Part shown: positions 1 through 7,638 of the stretch, piece after piece
How the letters are laid out: the number at the start of each line of letters is the position of its first letter
How positions within the stretch are numbered: the first letter of the stretch is position 1
Assembly: GCA_002402905.1 (NCBI GenBank)
Contig: DHGT01000054.1
Location: forward strand, 1 to 37,001
Length of the DNA: 37,001 bases
DNA from: Desulfatitalea sp. UBA4791
GTDB lineage: Bacteria > Desulfobacterota > Desulfobacteria > Desulfobacterales > Desulfosarcinaceae
Direction: 5' to 3'
Translations under genes and position numbers: made by a program
The notes under the pieces: generated by a model
Seen by the model: the letters and a program-made list of their open reading frames with translations, nothing else
What the model was told of the DNA's origin: nothing
Databases searched by the model: none

Positions 1-68
1 AATAACCTAACCGGAAATTACTGAATATAATTGACAGCACAAGTTACAACGGTTACGGCCTATCTTTC

Positions 69-1364
69 GTGCGAGGGGGCATAAGTACCTTAAGCGGTAT
101 CATTCCTGCAGAAGAACATGGGCAGCCCCTCATTATGCTTTGGTATCAAACTGGAAATGCAGATACGCGCCAATGGTTAGCCTACAAACGACTTGACAGA
201 CCTATTGAGATCAATGGGGTTTGGACCATCCCACCATCGTGGTTACCTGTTGAATCACTGATAGAGGAAGGAGCGCTAGCTTGGCGGTACAATGGTACTT
301 CAAACGATGAGCTTATAACCCCGCAAATCTCATTGCGTTGTATAGCAGAAGAAAGTCCATGCCAAGAGGGCCCTCGCATTACTTTGAGGTTCTGGACTCA
401 ACCAGCGCCGAACCCTGATCTAATTAAATTAACATTGCTTCTGGAATCGGGTGAGCACATTGATACAGTCACCGTTACTCCCGACCGTGTATATGAAATG
501 GATGGCTGGCACCTGGTCATTATAGATATCACAAATGAAATCAGAGATGTCGGGGCGGAAAAAATTCAACTTCGATTTGCGCCCAACTCCGGTGAAGAGC
601 TGAGTATCGATAATGTGGAGCTTTTCCATCAATGGCCGGTGCACAATTCCACGCTTGCAGTTCGACTGCAGGAGGCGACGATGGTACGCTTCCATAATGT
701 CAGCGGCACAGGACCGTTCAATGTTGGAGACAGAATCTATGGCGACAGTGGGACATTGGGAACGGTCATTTCAATACCTGTTTTGAGTAATGAAACCTGG
801 GATACAACGACCACCGGCATCCTGTTGCTCAATCAAGTCACTCCTGTGCCTCCAGTATTTTCTGCAGGGGATCGTATACGTTCTTTAGGCAGCGACAGTG
901 CCGCCGACGTTGCCGACTATGTTGACGCCACCGATGCCAAAACGAATATTATCAAAGTCTACTATGCCAGCCAAGACGGGTCGCCGCCTGAAAACACCGA
1001 AAATGGGAACATAGATCCATTGGATGCAATCACACTCGCCTACCCACGCCGTGAAATTAATCAAAACCTGCAATGGCCTGTGAAGGAAGGTGCAGAATGG
1101 ACGGAAGGGCAGGACTACTTTCAACTCATCCAGTGGGATGCTGTTAACGAAGATTCGAGCCCCGAAAACCGAGTCGAACGTTTAACCGATTACATAATTC
1201 GTCATTACAATGCCAACCTTCAGTCACAAGCATACACATCCGGCGGGGTGTCGGAACTCGGCCTGCACGCCTACGGCTCCGCCAGCAATATCTATTTCGA
1301 CGATTTCGGGTACCAACTAGTCCTGCCGCCGCTCTGGTTTTATGCCACACCGCTACAACAGTAG
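69..1364 (+). CDS. Unrecognised protein, possibly exported or surface-associated; 5' end uncertain
   Basis: I do not recognise a family. The 431-residue frame begins at a GTG with no clear ribosome binding site. The same frame stays open upstream to a TAA at 3-5, and the upstream translation reads like protein, so the true start may lie further 5' or the gene may be a 3' remnant interrupted at that TAA. The composition is polar and Asn/Asp/Gly/Ser/Thr-rich, with repeated turn-like segments. The C-terminal third ends in a G-S-A-S-N-I-Y-F-D-D-F-G-Y pattern (about residues 409-421), of the kind seen at the ends of jelly-roll domains in pilus-associated and carbohydrate-binding extracellular proteins. 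That resemblance is weak. Base composition looks visibly lower in GC than the genes from 2 kb onward. It is followed by about 590 bp of non-coding DNA. Confidence 0.55.
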   Translation: MRGGISTLSGIIPAEEHGQPLIMLWYQTGNADTRQWLAYKRLDRPIEINGVWTIPPSWLPVESLIEEGALAWRYNGTSNDELITPQISLRCIAEESPCQEGPRITLRFWTQPAPNPDLIKLTLLLESGEHIDTVTVTPDRVYEMDGWHLVIIDITNEIRDVGAEKIQLRFAPNSGEELSIDNVELFHQWPVHNSTLAVRLQEATMVRFHNVSGTGPFNVGDRIYGDSGTLGTVISIPVLSNETWDTTTTGILLLNQVTPVPPVFSAGDRIRSLGSDSAADVADYVDATDAKTNIIKVYYASQDGSPPENTENGNIDPLDAITLAYPRREINQNLQWPVKEGAEWTEGQDYFQLIQWDAVNEDSSPENRVERLTDYIIRHYNANLQSQAYTSGGVSELGLHAYGSASNIYFDDFGYQLVLPPLWFYATPLQQ

Positions 1365-1955
1365 TGGGTCTCTTTTTCATCGGCAATTACATCAAACCAG
1401 TGCAAAAAACGTCGTCTCCTTTTTAATCACCTCTATATAGAATGCCCGCCTGCCTCCCAGCAGTTCTTACCGAATGTAATTTACCCTGAAAGTATGCTTT
1501 CCGCAGATTGTCTGGTAGAAAAATTTTCATCGCAACGGAGATGGCAGGCGTGGGTGGGGCAGGTGGCCAGGGCCACGTGAGCCATGCGGTTTAGTGTCGC
1601 TTGAATGCAAACGGCGGACAAGCGGCCCAGACTGTTTGAGCGCAGCGAGTTTCTGGGCCGCCCGCCGTGCATTTTAGCGACACTTGACCGCTTGGCGTGT
1701 GGCATCGGCCACCTGTTCCACCCACGCCGGGTTTAATGAGCGGCAGTCAGTTCCTTCCGCTGGCATGCCTGTGGCTTCTTATGCTTATTCCTTCGGGTTA
1801 GAATCGCCGTCCGCCTCCCATTCCCGTTTCATCCCCAGCCAGTTTATGCTAAGACATCGACCCGGTTGTTGCCATTGGATCATTCGGTTTTGGACCTGTT
1901 TTTGATTCTGGATTTCGATATTCCAGTTCAAATCGACGCGAGAGAGGCTTTTCCT
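1365..1955. other. Gene-free stretch holding a long imperfect palindrome
   Basis: No open frame here has the codon pattern or homology of a real gene. The notable content is the ~182-bp palindrome at 1547-1728, listed separately. Short open frames overlap the palindrome on both strands, as expected of GC-rich inverted repeats. A plausible ribosome binding site (GAGAGAGG, about 1940-1947) precedes the GTG at 1956. Confidence 0.6.
1547..1728. repeat. ~182-bp imperfect palindrome (dispersed-repeat-like hairpin)
   Basis: The left arm from 1547 and the reverse complement of the right arm back from 1728 share GGCGTGGGTGG, CAGGTGGCC, GCGGT, AGTGTCGCT, ATGCA, CGGCGG and GGCCCAGA in the same order. 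The centre is at about 1637, with a loop TGTTTGAGCGCAGCGAGTTT (1633-1652). The two arms differ at scattered positions and by small indels. Transcribed from either strand it could fold into a long hairpin. This architecture fits a miniature inverted-repeat or palindromic intergenic element. No target-site duplication could be recognised. Confidence 0.7.
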
Positions 1956-3557
1956 GTGAACCCCCATATCGCCACCACTCCCCTGCCCCCCGGCCCGCTG
2001 AACGAGCATGAGGCCAAACAACTCCTGTGCCGATTCGACATCCCGGTGGTCGAAGAGGTGGCCGTCGACCATGCTGACCAGGCCGTTTCCGCCGCCGATC
2101 GTCTCGGCTACCCGGTGGTGCTCAAGGGGTTGGGGAAATCGCTGCAGCACAAGACCGAGATGGGCCTGGTGCGCCTGCATCTTCACAATGCAATGGCCGT
2201 GCGAGCGGCGGCCGCACAGATCGCCGAAGCGGCCGGAGCGGCCCTTGAAGGGCTGCTGCTCCAGCCCCAGATCACCGGCCAACGTGAATTGATGGCCGGT
2301 CTGTTCCGCGATCCCCAATTCGGACCGGTGGTCTTGTTCGGCCTGGGCGGCACCCTGACCGAGGCCATCGGCGACGTGACCCTGGCGCTCCCGGGAGATC
2401 GGGGCCCTGTTCCATCCCCAATCCATCGCCTTCATCGGCGCATCGAACCAGCTGGGCAAATGGGGCAACATGCTGGTGAGCAACACCATTGCCGGCGGTT
2501 ATGCGGGCAAAATTTTCCTGGTCAATCCCAAGGGCGGCACCATGTTCGGCCGGCCGGTCTACACGCGGGTCGGTGACATCCCCGAGACCGTGGACCTGGC
2601 CGTGGTCACGGTGTCGGCGGCGGCAGTGATCGACCTGATCCCCGAATGCCGGGACAAGGGAATCCGCTACATGGTGCTGATCAGATCGGGGTTCGCCGAG
2701 ACCGGCGCCGATGGCAAGATCCTCGAAAGGCGTCTGGTCGAAGCCGCCCGGGAGGCCGGCATCCTGGTGCTGGGGCCCAATACCATGGGCATCGCCAATC
2801 CCCACATCCGCTTGTTCGCCACCGGCGCCACGGTGACCCCAACCCCCGGCTACAGCGCCATCGTGGCGCAATCTGGCAATATGGGCAGCCACAGTGGCGC
2901 CATGACCACGGACAGCCGGGTCTTCGACGCCCTGTGCCGTCAGGCGGGCATCACCCGTGTCTACCGCCCCATGGACCTGCTCGATCTGGCGGCGGCCTTC
3001 GATTCGGTGCCGCTGCCCCGCGGCCCGCGGGTCGCCATCATGACCTTCGGCGGCGGCTGGGGCTGACCATTCCGGATCTGGACCCCGGCATCGTGGCCGA
3101 AATCGACCGCCTGCTGCCCCCGTACTGGAGCCGGGCCAACCCCGTGGACCTGGTGGGCGATTTCAACCCGGACATGACCCTCAAGGTGTTGGACATGCTC
3201 ATGCGCTGGGAAGGCTGCGATGCGGTCATCAACCTGGGCATCATGGGCCGTCGCATGCTGATCGAGCGATTGACCGACGCGGTTTCCGCGGCCGACCCCG
3301 ACTATCCCAGGGATTTTCTGGAACCGGTCGGGCAGCTGCTCATCCAGTTCGAAAAGAAATTCATGGTTCGCATCATCGAATTGATGACTGAGCTGGAAAA
3401 GCCGGTCATCGGCGTCAGCCTCCGCGCCGATTCGGATTACCAGACCGTGATGGGGATGCCCGGCGCCCGTTACAAGGGGGTTTACTACCAGACACCCGAA
3501 CGGGCCGTGTTGGCCCTGGCCAAGATGGTGGCCTACCATCGCTATCGAACGGGATAG
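1956..3557 (+). pseudogene. Disrupted ADP-forming acyl-CoA synthetase (ATP-grasp then CoA-binding order)
   Basis: Three consecutive segments in changing frames together encode parts of an NDP-forming acyl-CoA synthetase. The first (1956 to about 2390) is the start of an ATP-grasp_5 domain with the pattern L-G-Y-P-V-V-L-K-G and F-G-L-G-G-T-L-T-E. It stops where the rest of that domain should follow. The second (about 2392-3066) starts in another frame with the CoA-binding Rossmann motif I-A-F-I-G-A-S. It then jumps from S-G-N-M-G straight to S-H-S-G-A-M, omitting about 87 residues present in the intact relative at 35353. The third (about 3062-3557) resumes in the original frame at L-T-I-P-D-L, with about 11 residues missing after G-G-G-W-G. 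The GTG start has GAGAGAGG upstream. The pieces otherwise read cleanly with no internal stops, so inactivation is recent or the deletions are assembly errors. Confidence 0.7.
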
Positions 3558-3612
3558 ACAAAAGGCTTGTCATCGATCTTTCCCTTGCTCAAAGATGACA
3601 GATTCGTGAGAG

Positions 3613-3638
3613 GTCGTTGCCGGACGGCAACGTAAAAG
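3613..3638 (+). repeat. Solo end of a dispersed repeat related to the element at 25262
   Basis: This 26-bp stretch (GTCGTTGCCGGACGGCAACG, then TAAAAG) closely matches the left end of the element near 25266-25291, differing at only a few positions including one extra A. Its middle is a small hairpin, TTGCCGGACGGCAA. The rest of the element is absent. It lies just before the small gene starting at 3659. Confidence 0.45.
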
Positions 3639-3658
3639 TGACATCGAAAAGGGAACCT

Positions 3659-3904
3659 ATGAACCACCGCAAATTTCATACCCGGCGCGTCATGGACTAC
3701 GACATCGGCCACCTGGTCAAAAGCCCGTGCCGGGACTGCGCCACCCGCCACCAGTTTCCGGGCTGCAGCGCGACCTGCGACATCCTCGACCGCGTCCAGA
3801 CCTATCTATCGCAAAGCATCTCCAGCTGCCGCTCATTTTCTGCCCTGGAACCTTATTTGATTCAACTGGATGAGAACGGCCGTCGAAATAGGCCACCTCA
3901 TTGA
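3659..3904 (+). CDS. Small Cys-rich protein of unknown function, possibly metal-binding
   Basis: The 81-residue product has four cysteines and a histidine in a tight cluster, P-C-R-D-C-A-T-R-H-Q-F-P-G-C-S-A-T-C (about residues 20-37), followed by a helical segment with L-D-R-V-Q-T-Y-L. The spacing C-x2-C-x8-C-x3-C suggests a small zinc ribbon or other metal site. No membrane segment or signal peptide is visible. I chose the ATG at 3659 because GGGAA precedes it and the frame upstream runs into the repeat relic at 3613-3638. The family is not one I can name, and function is unknown. It sits between the broken synthetase gene and the lipid-transport operon, whose candidate promoter begins just after its stop. 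Confidence 0.5.
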   Translation: MNHRKFHTRRVMDYDIGHLVKSPCRDCATRHQFPGCSATCDILDRVQTYLSQSISSCRSFSALEPYLIQLDENGRRNRPPH

Positions 3905-3923
3905 TTGGTCCTCATTTATTGGT

Positions 3924-3953
3924 TTGGCAAGCGGTTCTCAAATCTGTTACTAT
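3924..3953 (+). promoter_or_regulatory. Candidate sigma70-type promoter for the lipid-transport operon
   Basis: TTGGCA (3924-3929) and TACTAT (3948-3953) are separated by 18 bp, about 60 bp before the GGAGG-preceded ATG at 4011. This is sequence match only. Confidence 0.35.
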
Positions 3954-4010
3954 CACGGCTATATCTTTGGACGAATCCATTCATCATCTCTAAAAGGCAC
4001 CGGAGGATCA

Positions 4011-5153
4011 ATGCCCGATTCCTACCCACCCGATGCCGATCTATACCATCTGATGGCCGGTCCGGAAGGCGCCATCGGCATTCAACTGCTGGGCCGCATC
4101 GATCATCGGGTGGCCGCCCAGTTGCTCAAGCGCCTGCTTGCCGACATCACCTCCAGGGATCCCCGGCAGGTGACCTTCGACCTGAACCGAGTCACCTATT
4201 TCGACGATTTCGGCGTGCTGGTGCTGTCTGAGCTGCGGGACCGCCTCCATGCCGACCAGGTTCCCGTCCGCATCGTCCAGCCGCCGCCCAAGGTGGCCGA
4301 AATCCTGGCCATGACCCATTTCGACCATCCCGAGCGATATGCGGCGCTGGTCCCCAAGGGATCGGACAACCTGATCCTCCGCCTGGGCGATGCGGCACTC
4401 AAGATGGCCGACAATCTGCGCTTTCTCGTCTCCTTTCTCGGGTCCGTGGCCCTGTGTTCGATTCAGGTGGTACGCCATCCCCGTAAACTGCGCCTGGGCG
4501 ACACCATCGTGTTGATGCAGAAAACCGGCGTGGACGCGATTCCCATCGTGGGCATGATCAGTTTTCTGCTGGGACTGATCATGGCCTTCGTGTCCAGCCT
4601 TCAGCTCGAACAATTCGGCGCCAGCGTCTATGTGGCACGTCTGGTGGCGCTGGCCATGGTGTCGGAGTTGGGGCCGATCATGACCGCCATCATCGTGGCC
4701 GGCCGATCCGGATCAGCCTTCGCGGCCGAAATCGGCACCATGAAAATATCCGAGGAAGTCGACGCGCTCTTTACCATGGGGTTTTCGCCCACGTTGTTCC
4801 TGGTGATTCCCCGGATGGTCGCCGCCATGCTGGTGGTGCCCCTGCTGACGCTTTTTTCCGACTTTTTCGCCATAATGGGCGGCATGGTGATCAGCGTCTC
4901 GATGATGGATTTGACGGTGAGCACCTATGTGGACCAGACCATCAAGGCCTTGTCGCTCTTCGATTTTTTTTGGGGATTGGCCAAAAGCATGGTCTTTGCC
5001 GCCATGGTCGCCTGGATCGGCTGCCGGCGCGGTTTCCAGGTGCGCGGTGGTTCGGCCGAGGTGGGCAATGCGGCCACATCGGCGGTGGTCAGCGGCATTT
5101 TTTTAATCATTCTGTTCGACTCGATTTTCGCGGTCATCCGCAGCTATTGGTAA
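4011..5153 (+). CDS. mlaE: STAS-MlaE fusion: permease subunit of an MCE lipid-transport ABC system
   Basis: This 380-residue protein carries an N-terminal STAS-like domain (about residues 1-120) fused to an MlaE permease. The STAS part has the V-T-F-D-L-N-R-V-T-Y-F-D-D-F-G pattern, resembling MlaB. The permease part (about 150-380) has several hydrophobic segments and the family signature region E-L-G-P-I-M-T-A-I-I-V-A-G-R-S-G-S-A (about 224-241). In the Mla system MlaE is the inner-membrane dimer through which phospholipid moves, and MlaB is a separate STAS partner; here the two are joined. The ATG at 4011 was chosen because CGGAGG lies just upstream; an earlier in-frame ATG near 3870 lies within the preceding gene. 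It is followed one base after its stop by the ATPase gene. Confidence 0.9.
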   Translation: MPDSYPPDADLYHLMAGPEGAIGIQLLGRIDHRVAAQLLKRLLADITSRDPRQVTFDLNRVTYFDDFGVLVLSELRDRLHADQVPVRIVQPPPKVAEILAMTHFDHPERYAALVPKGSDNLILRLGDAALKMADNLRFLVSFLGSVALCSIQVVRHPRKLRLGDTIVLMQKTGVDAIPIVGMISFLLGLIMAFVSSLQLEQFGASVYVARLVALAMVSELGPIMTAIIVAGRSGSAFAAEIGTMKISEEVDALFTMGFSPTLFLVIPRMVAAMLVVPLLTLFSDFFAIMGGMVISVSMMDLTVSTYVDQTIKALSLFDFFWGLAKSMVFAAMVAWIGCRRGFQVRGGSAEVGNAATSAVVSGIFLIILFDSIFAVIRSYW

Positions 5154-5154
5154 C

Positions 5155-5943
5155 ATGAAAGAACACACGCCCCCAGCCATGATTCAGGTCCGCAACCTCG
5201 AGGCGCGCTATGGCGACACGCCTATTCTCGAGGACGTCAGTTTCGATGTTCATGGCAGCGAAATTCTGGCCATCATCGGTGGCAGCGGCTGTGGCAAGAC
5301 CACCTTGCTGCGTCACCTCGTGGGACTGAGACGGCCCCAAAGCGGGCACATCGTCATCGCCGGCCACGATATCACCCAAGCCGATGAAGAAAGGTTCGGC
5401 GAAGCGCAGCGCAACATCGGGATCCTGTTCCAGGGCGGTGCCCTGTTCGGCTCCATGACCATTGCCGAGAACGTGGCCCTGCCGATCCAGGAGTACACCG
5501 ATCTGTCACCACAGGCCGTCTCCGCACTGGTGCGCATGAAGTTGAGCAGCGTGGATCTTGCCGGTTATGAAAACCACCTGCCTTCGGAACTGAGCAGCGG
5601 CATGATCAAGCGCGCGGCGCTGGCCAGGGCGCTGGCCCTCAATCCCGAGATCCTCTTTCTGGACGAGCCCACGGCCGGACTGGACCCGGTCATTTCGGCC
5701 GAAATCGAAGAGTTGATCATGCGCATCAACCACAGCATCGGCACCACCATGGTGATCATCACCCACTCGCTCAATATCATCTTTAAGGTTGCGCATCGCA
5801 TCATAATGCTCGATAAATCGGTGAAAGGCATCCTGGCCGAGGGCGATCCCAAGGTACTCAAAGACAAGAGCCCGAATCCGGCGGTGCGCCGGTTCTTCAA
5901 CCCTCAGGCGACGATCTCGCAACGAAGCGCATGGCCACGTTAA
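5155..5943 (+). CDS. mlaF: MlaF-type ABC ATPase of the lipid-transport system
   Basis: This 262-residue ATPase has Walker A G-G-S-G-C-G-K-T-T at residues 42-50, the signature L-S-S-G-M-I-K-R-A-A-L-A-R-A, and Walker B I-L-F-L-D-E-P-T-A-G-L-D-P. It powers lipid transfer through the MlaE permease on the cytoplasmic side. The LSSGM form of the signature is close to the LSGGM typical of MlaF rather than the usual LSGGQ. The start follows the MlaE stop by one base, so the two are probably translationally coupled; a later ATG (M9) is an alternative. The 3' end overlaps the MCE gene by 13 bp. Confidence 0.92.
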   Translation: MKEHTPPAMIQVRNLEARYGDTPILEDVSFDVHGSEILAIIGGSGCGKTTLLRHLVGLRRPQSGHIVIAGHDITQADEERFGEAQRNIGILFQGGALFGSMTIAENVALPIQEYTDLSPQAVSALVRMKLSSVDLAGYENHLPSELSSGMIKRAALARALALNPEILFLDEPTAGLDPVISAEIEELIMRINHSIGTTMVIITHSLNIIFKVAHRIIMLDKSVKGILAEGDPKVLKDKSPNPAVRRFFNPQATISQRSAWPR

Positions 5944-6944
5944 AGACGAAATTCAGCGTCGGTTTGTTCCTGATCATAGGGATGGCGATCATCATCGTCG
6001 GCGTGGTCTGGCTGGGCATGTCCAACTACCTGGAAAAGGGGCGCATGTTCGTCGCCTACTTCGACGAGTCGGTGCAGGGGCTGGACAAGGATTCTCCGGT
6101 CAAATACCGGGGGGTTTACATCGGCCGGGTTCATCACATCGGCGTAGCCGACGACGAACGGCTCATCGAGGTGGTCATGAAAATCGAGTCGGATTTGAGA
6201 CCCAACGGCCCGGACGGCCGCCAGATCGTGGCCCAGCTCAAATCCGTGGGGATCACCGGCCTGATGTTCATCGAGCTGGAACAAAACAAAGATTACGAAC
6301 CGCTGATTTTCCCTCCTCCCGGCGTGACCCCGCCCTATCCCGTGTTTCCCACCCGGCCGTCGGAGATCAGCAAATTCTTCAAGGGGCTGGAAGACGTGTT
6401 CGCCATTTTCAGGGCCCTGGACACGCGGACCATCTCCGATGAGCTGACCCAGGCCCTCAAGAAAATCAACCGCGCCATCGACGAGGCCCAACTGGATGCC
6501 ATGGTGGCCGATGTGCGCGGTACGCTGCAGAGTCTTCAACGGTTGCTGGCGGCCGAAAAGCTCGAGCGCCTGCTGCGCTCCTTTGAACGAACCTCCGACA
6601 CCCTGAACCAGATGGCGGGCAACGCGGACGGTGGCATCGATGAGATCCGCCGGACGGTCGGCCGGATCGACGCGCTGGTGGCCACCGGAGGCAGCGATCT
6701 TCAGGAGGCTGCCGGGGAACTGAAAGCATCGGCCCGTGACGTCAGCCATACCCTTCAGAACGCCGCGGTCATGCTGGGGAACACAGACCGCCATGTGGAC
6801 AGCGTTCAGCGAAATATCAACCAGACGCTGGAGCGCATCGTACGCGCCAGCGATACCCTGAACCTGCTCCTCGAACGGCTTGCCGCCGAACCTTCCCGGC
6901 TCGTGTTCGGTGGTTCGGTGGAGGAGAAACCATCTGCCCCGTAA
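5931..6944 (+). CDS. mlaD: MlaD-type MCE-domain substrate-binding protein
   Basis: The 337-residue protein starts with a single hydrophobic anchor (about residues 8-29), followed by an MCE domain (about 36-120) with the typical V-Q-G-L-D-K-D-S-P-V-K-Y-R-G-V-Y-I-G-R-V run. The C-terminal half (about 150-320) is rich in heptad-like Leu/Ala/Asp patterns and is probably helical. MCE proteins form periplasmic hexamer rings that hand lipids to or from the permease. At 337 residues it is longer than E. coli MlaD (about 183), as in many MCE proteins with a long helical tail. The start overlaps the ATPase gene. Confidence 0.9.
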   Translation: MATLKTKFSVGLFLIIGMAIIIVGVVWLGMSNYLEKGRMFVAYFDESVQGLDKDSPVKYRGVYIGRVHHIGVADDERLIEVVMKIESDLRPNGPDGRQIVAQLKSVGITGLMFIELEQNKDYEPLIFPPPGVTPPYPVFPTRPSEISKFFKGLEDVFAIFRALDTRTISDELTQALKKINRAIDEAQLDAMVADVRGTLQSLQRLLAAEKLERLLRSFERTSDTLNQMAGNADGGIDEIRRTVGRIDALVATGGSDLQEAAGELKASARDVSHTLQNAAVMLGNTDRHVDSVQRNINQTLERIVRASDTLNLLLERLAAEPSRLVFGGSVEEKPSAP

Positions 6945-6975
6945 CGACCGGCATTGGAAAGGAAGAGACGCTGCG

Positions 6976-7638
6976 ATGAAACGGCCAACCCGCCTGAAGT
7001 GCTGGCCCTGCCTGCTGATCGCCATGGCCATGCTCACCGGCTGCGCCGGCAGCAGGACGTCCAAACCGACCTATTACTACACCCTCGATTACCCGCCGCC
7101 AGGCATCGCTGCGACCACTAGGCTTGCTTTTGTGCTTCGCGTCGACCGCTTTGCCGTCACGCCGCCGTTTGACACGCGGCGCATGATCTATGCGGACAAA
7201 GGCCTGCATCGTAACGCCTACGCCCATTTCCAGTGGGTGGCCGCCCCCGGGGAGATGCTGGCTTTTTTTCTGGGACGCGATTTGCGTGAGAGCCAGGCAT
7301 TCGATGCCGTGTTGCCGCCCGACGCCGCCGCACCACCTACTCACGTGATCCAGGGCTGGATCGATACCTTCCTGGAGGAGGATTTTACGGCCACCGGCCA
7401 GGCCAGCCTGACGCTGAGCATCATTCTGATCGATGCCCGCGAGACCGACGCCACCCGCCGCATCCTCTTTCAACAATCGTATACCGCCAAAACCGACTGC
7501 ACCGCCAAGACGCCGGCAGCCCTGGCCGAGGCCATGAGCCGGGCCGCCTCCAGCGTTTCGGCGCGGCTGGTACAAGACATTTATGACGCCCTCGGACAGC
7601 TGAAAAAAACCATCAACCAGACAGGACGCAGACCATGA
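6976..7638 (+). CDS. ABC-type transport auxiliary lipoprotein (PqiC/YmbA-like)
   Basis: The ATG at 6976 gives a lipoprotein signal peptide: K-R-P-T-R-L-K, a hydrophobic stretch, then the lipobox L-T-G-C (Cys at about residue 20). After the signal, Y-Y-Y-T-L-D-Y begins a domain resembling the ABC_trans_aux family (PqiC/YmbA, PF03886), which accompanies MCE transporters and sits in the outer membrane facing the periplasm. A purine-rich stretch (GGAAAGGAAGAGACG) lies upstream. At 220 residues the length fits the family. Its TGA overlaps the pgi ATG in an ATGA, so translation of pgi is probably coupled to it. Confidence 0.8.
   Translation: MKRPTRLKCWPCLLIAMAMLTGCAGSRTSKPTYYYTLDYPPPGIAATTRLAFVLRVDRFAVTPPFDTRRMIYADKGLHRNAYAHFQWVAAPGEMLAFFLGRDLRESQAFDAVLPPDAAAPPTHVIQGWIDTFLEEDFTATGQASLTLSIILIDARETDATRRILFQQSYTAKTDCTAKTPAALAEAMSRAASSVSARLVQDIYDALGQLKKTINQTGRRP

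Noticed and set aside
1684..1905. Short gene between the palindrome and the synthetase
   Set aside because: It overlaps the right arm of the palindrome and lacks a ribosome binding site or recognisable protein pattern.
5940..7064. Long open frame antisense to the mlaD/lipoprotein genes (374 codons)
   Set aside because: It mirrors high-GC coding DNA, has no family features, and overlaps well-supported genes on the other strand.
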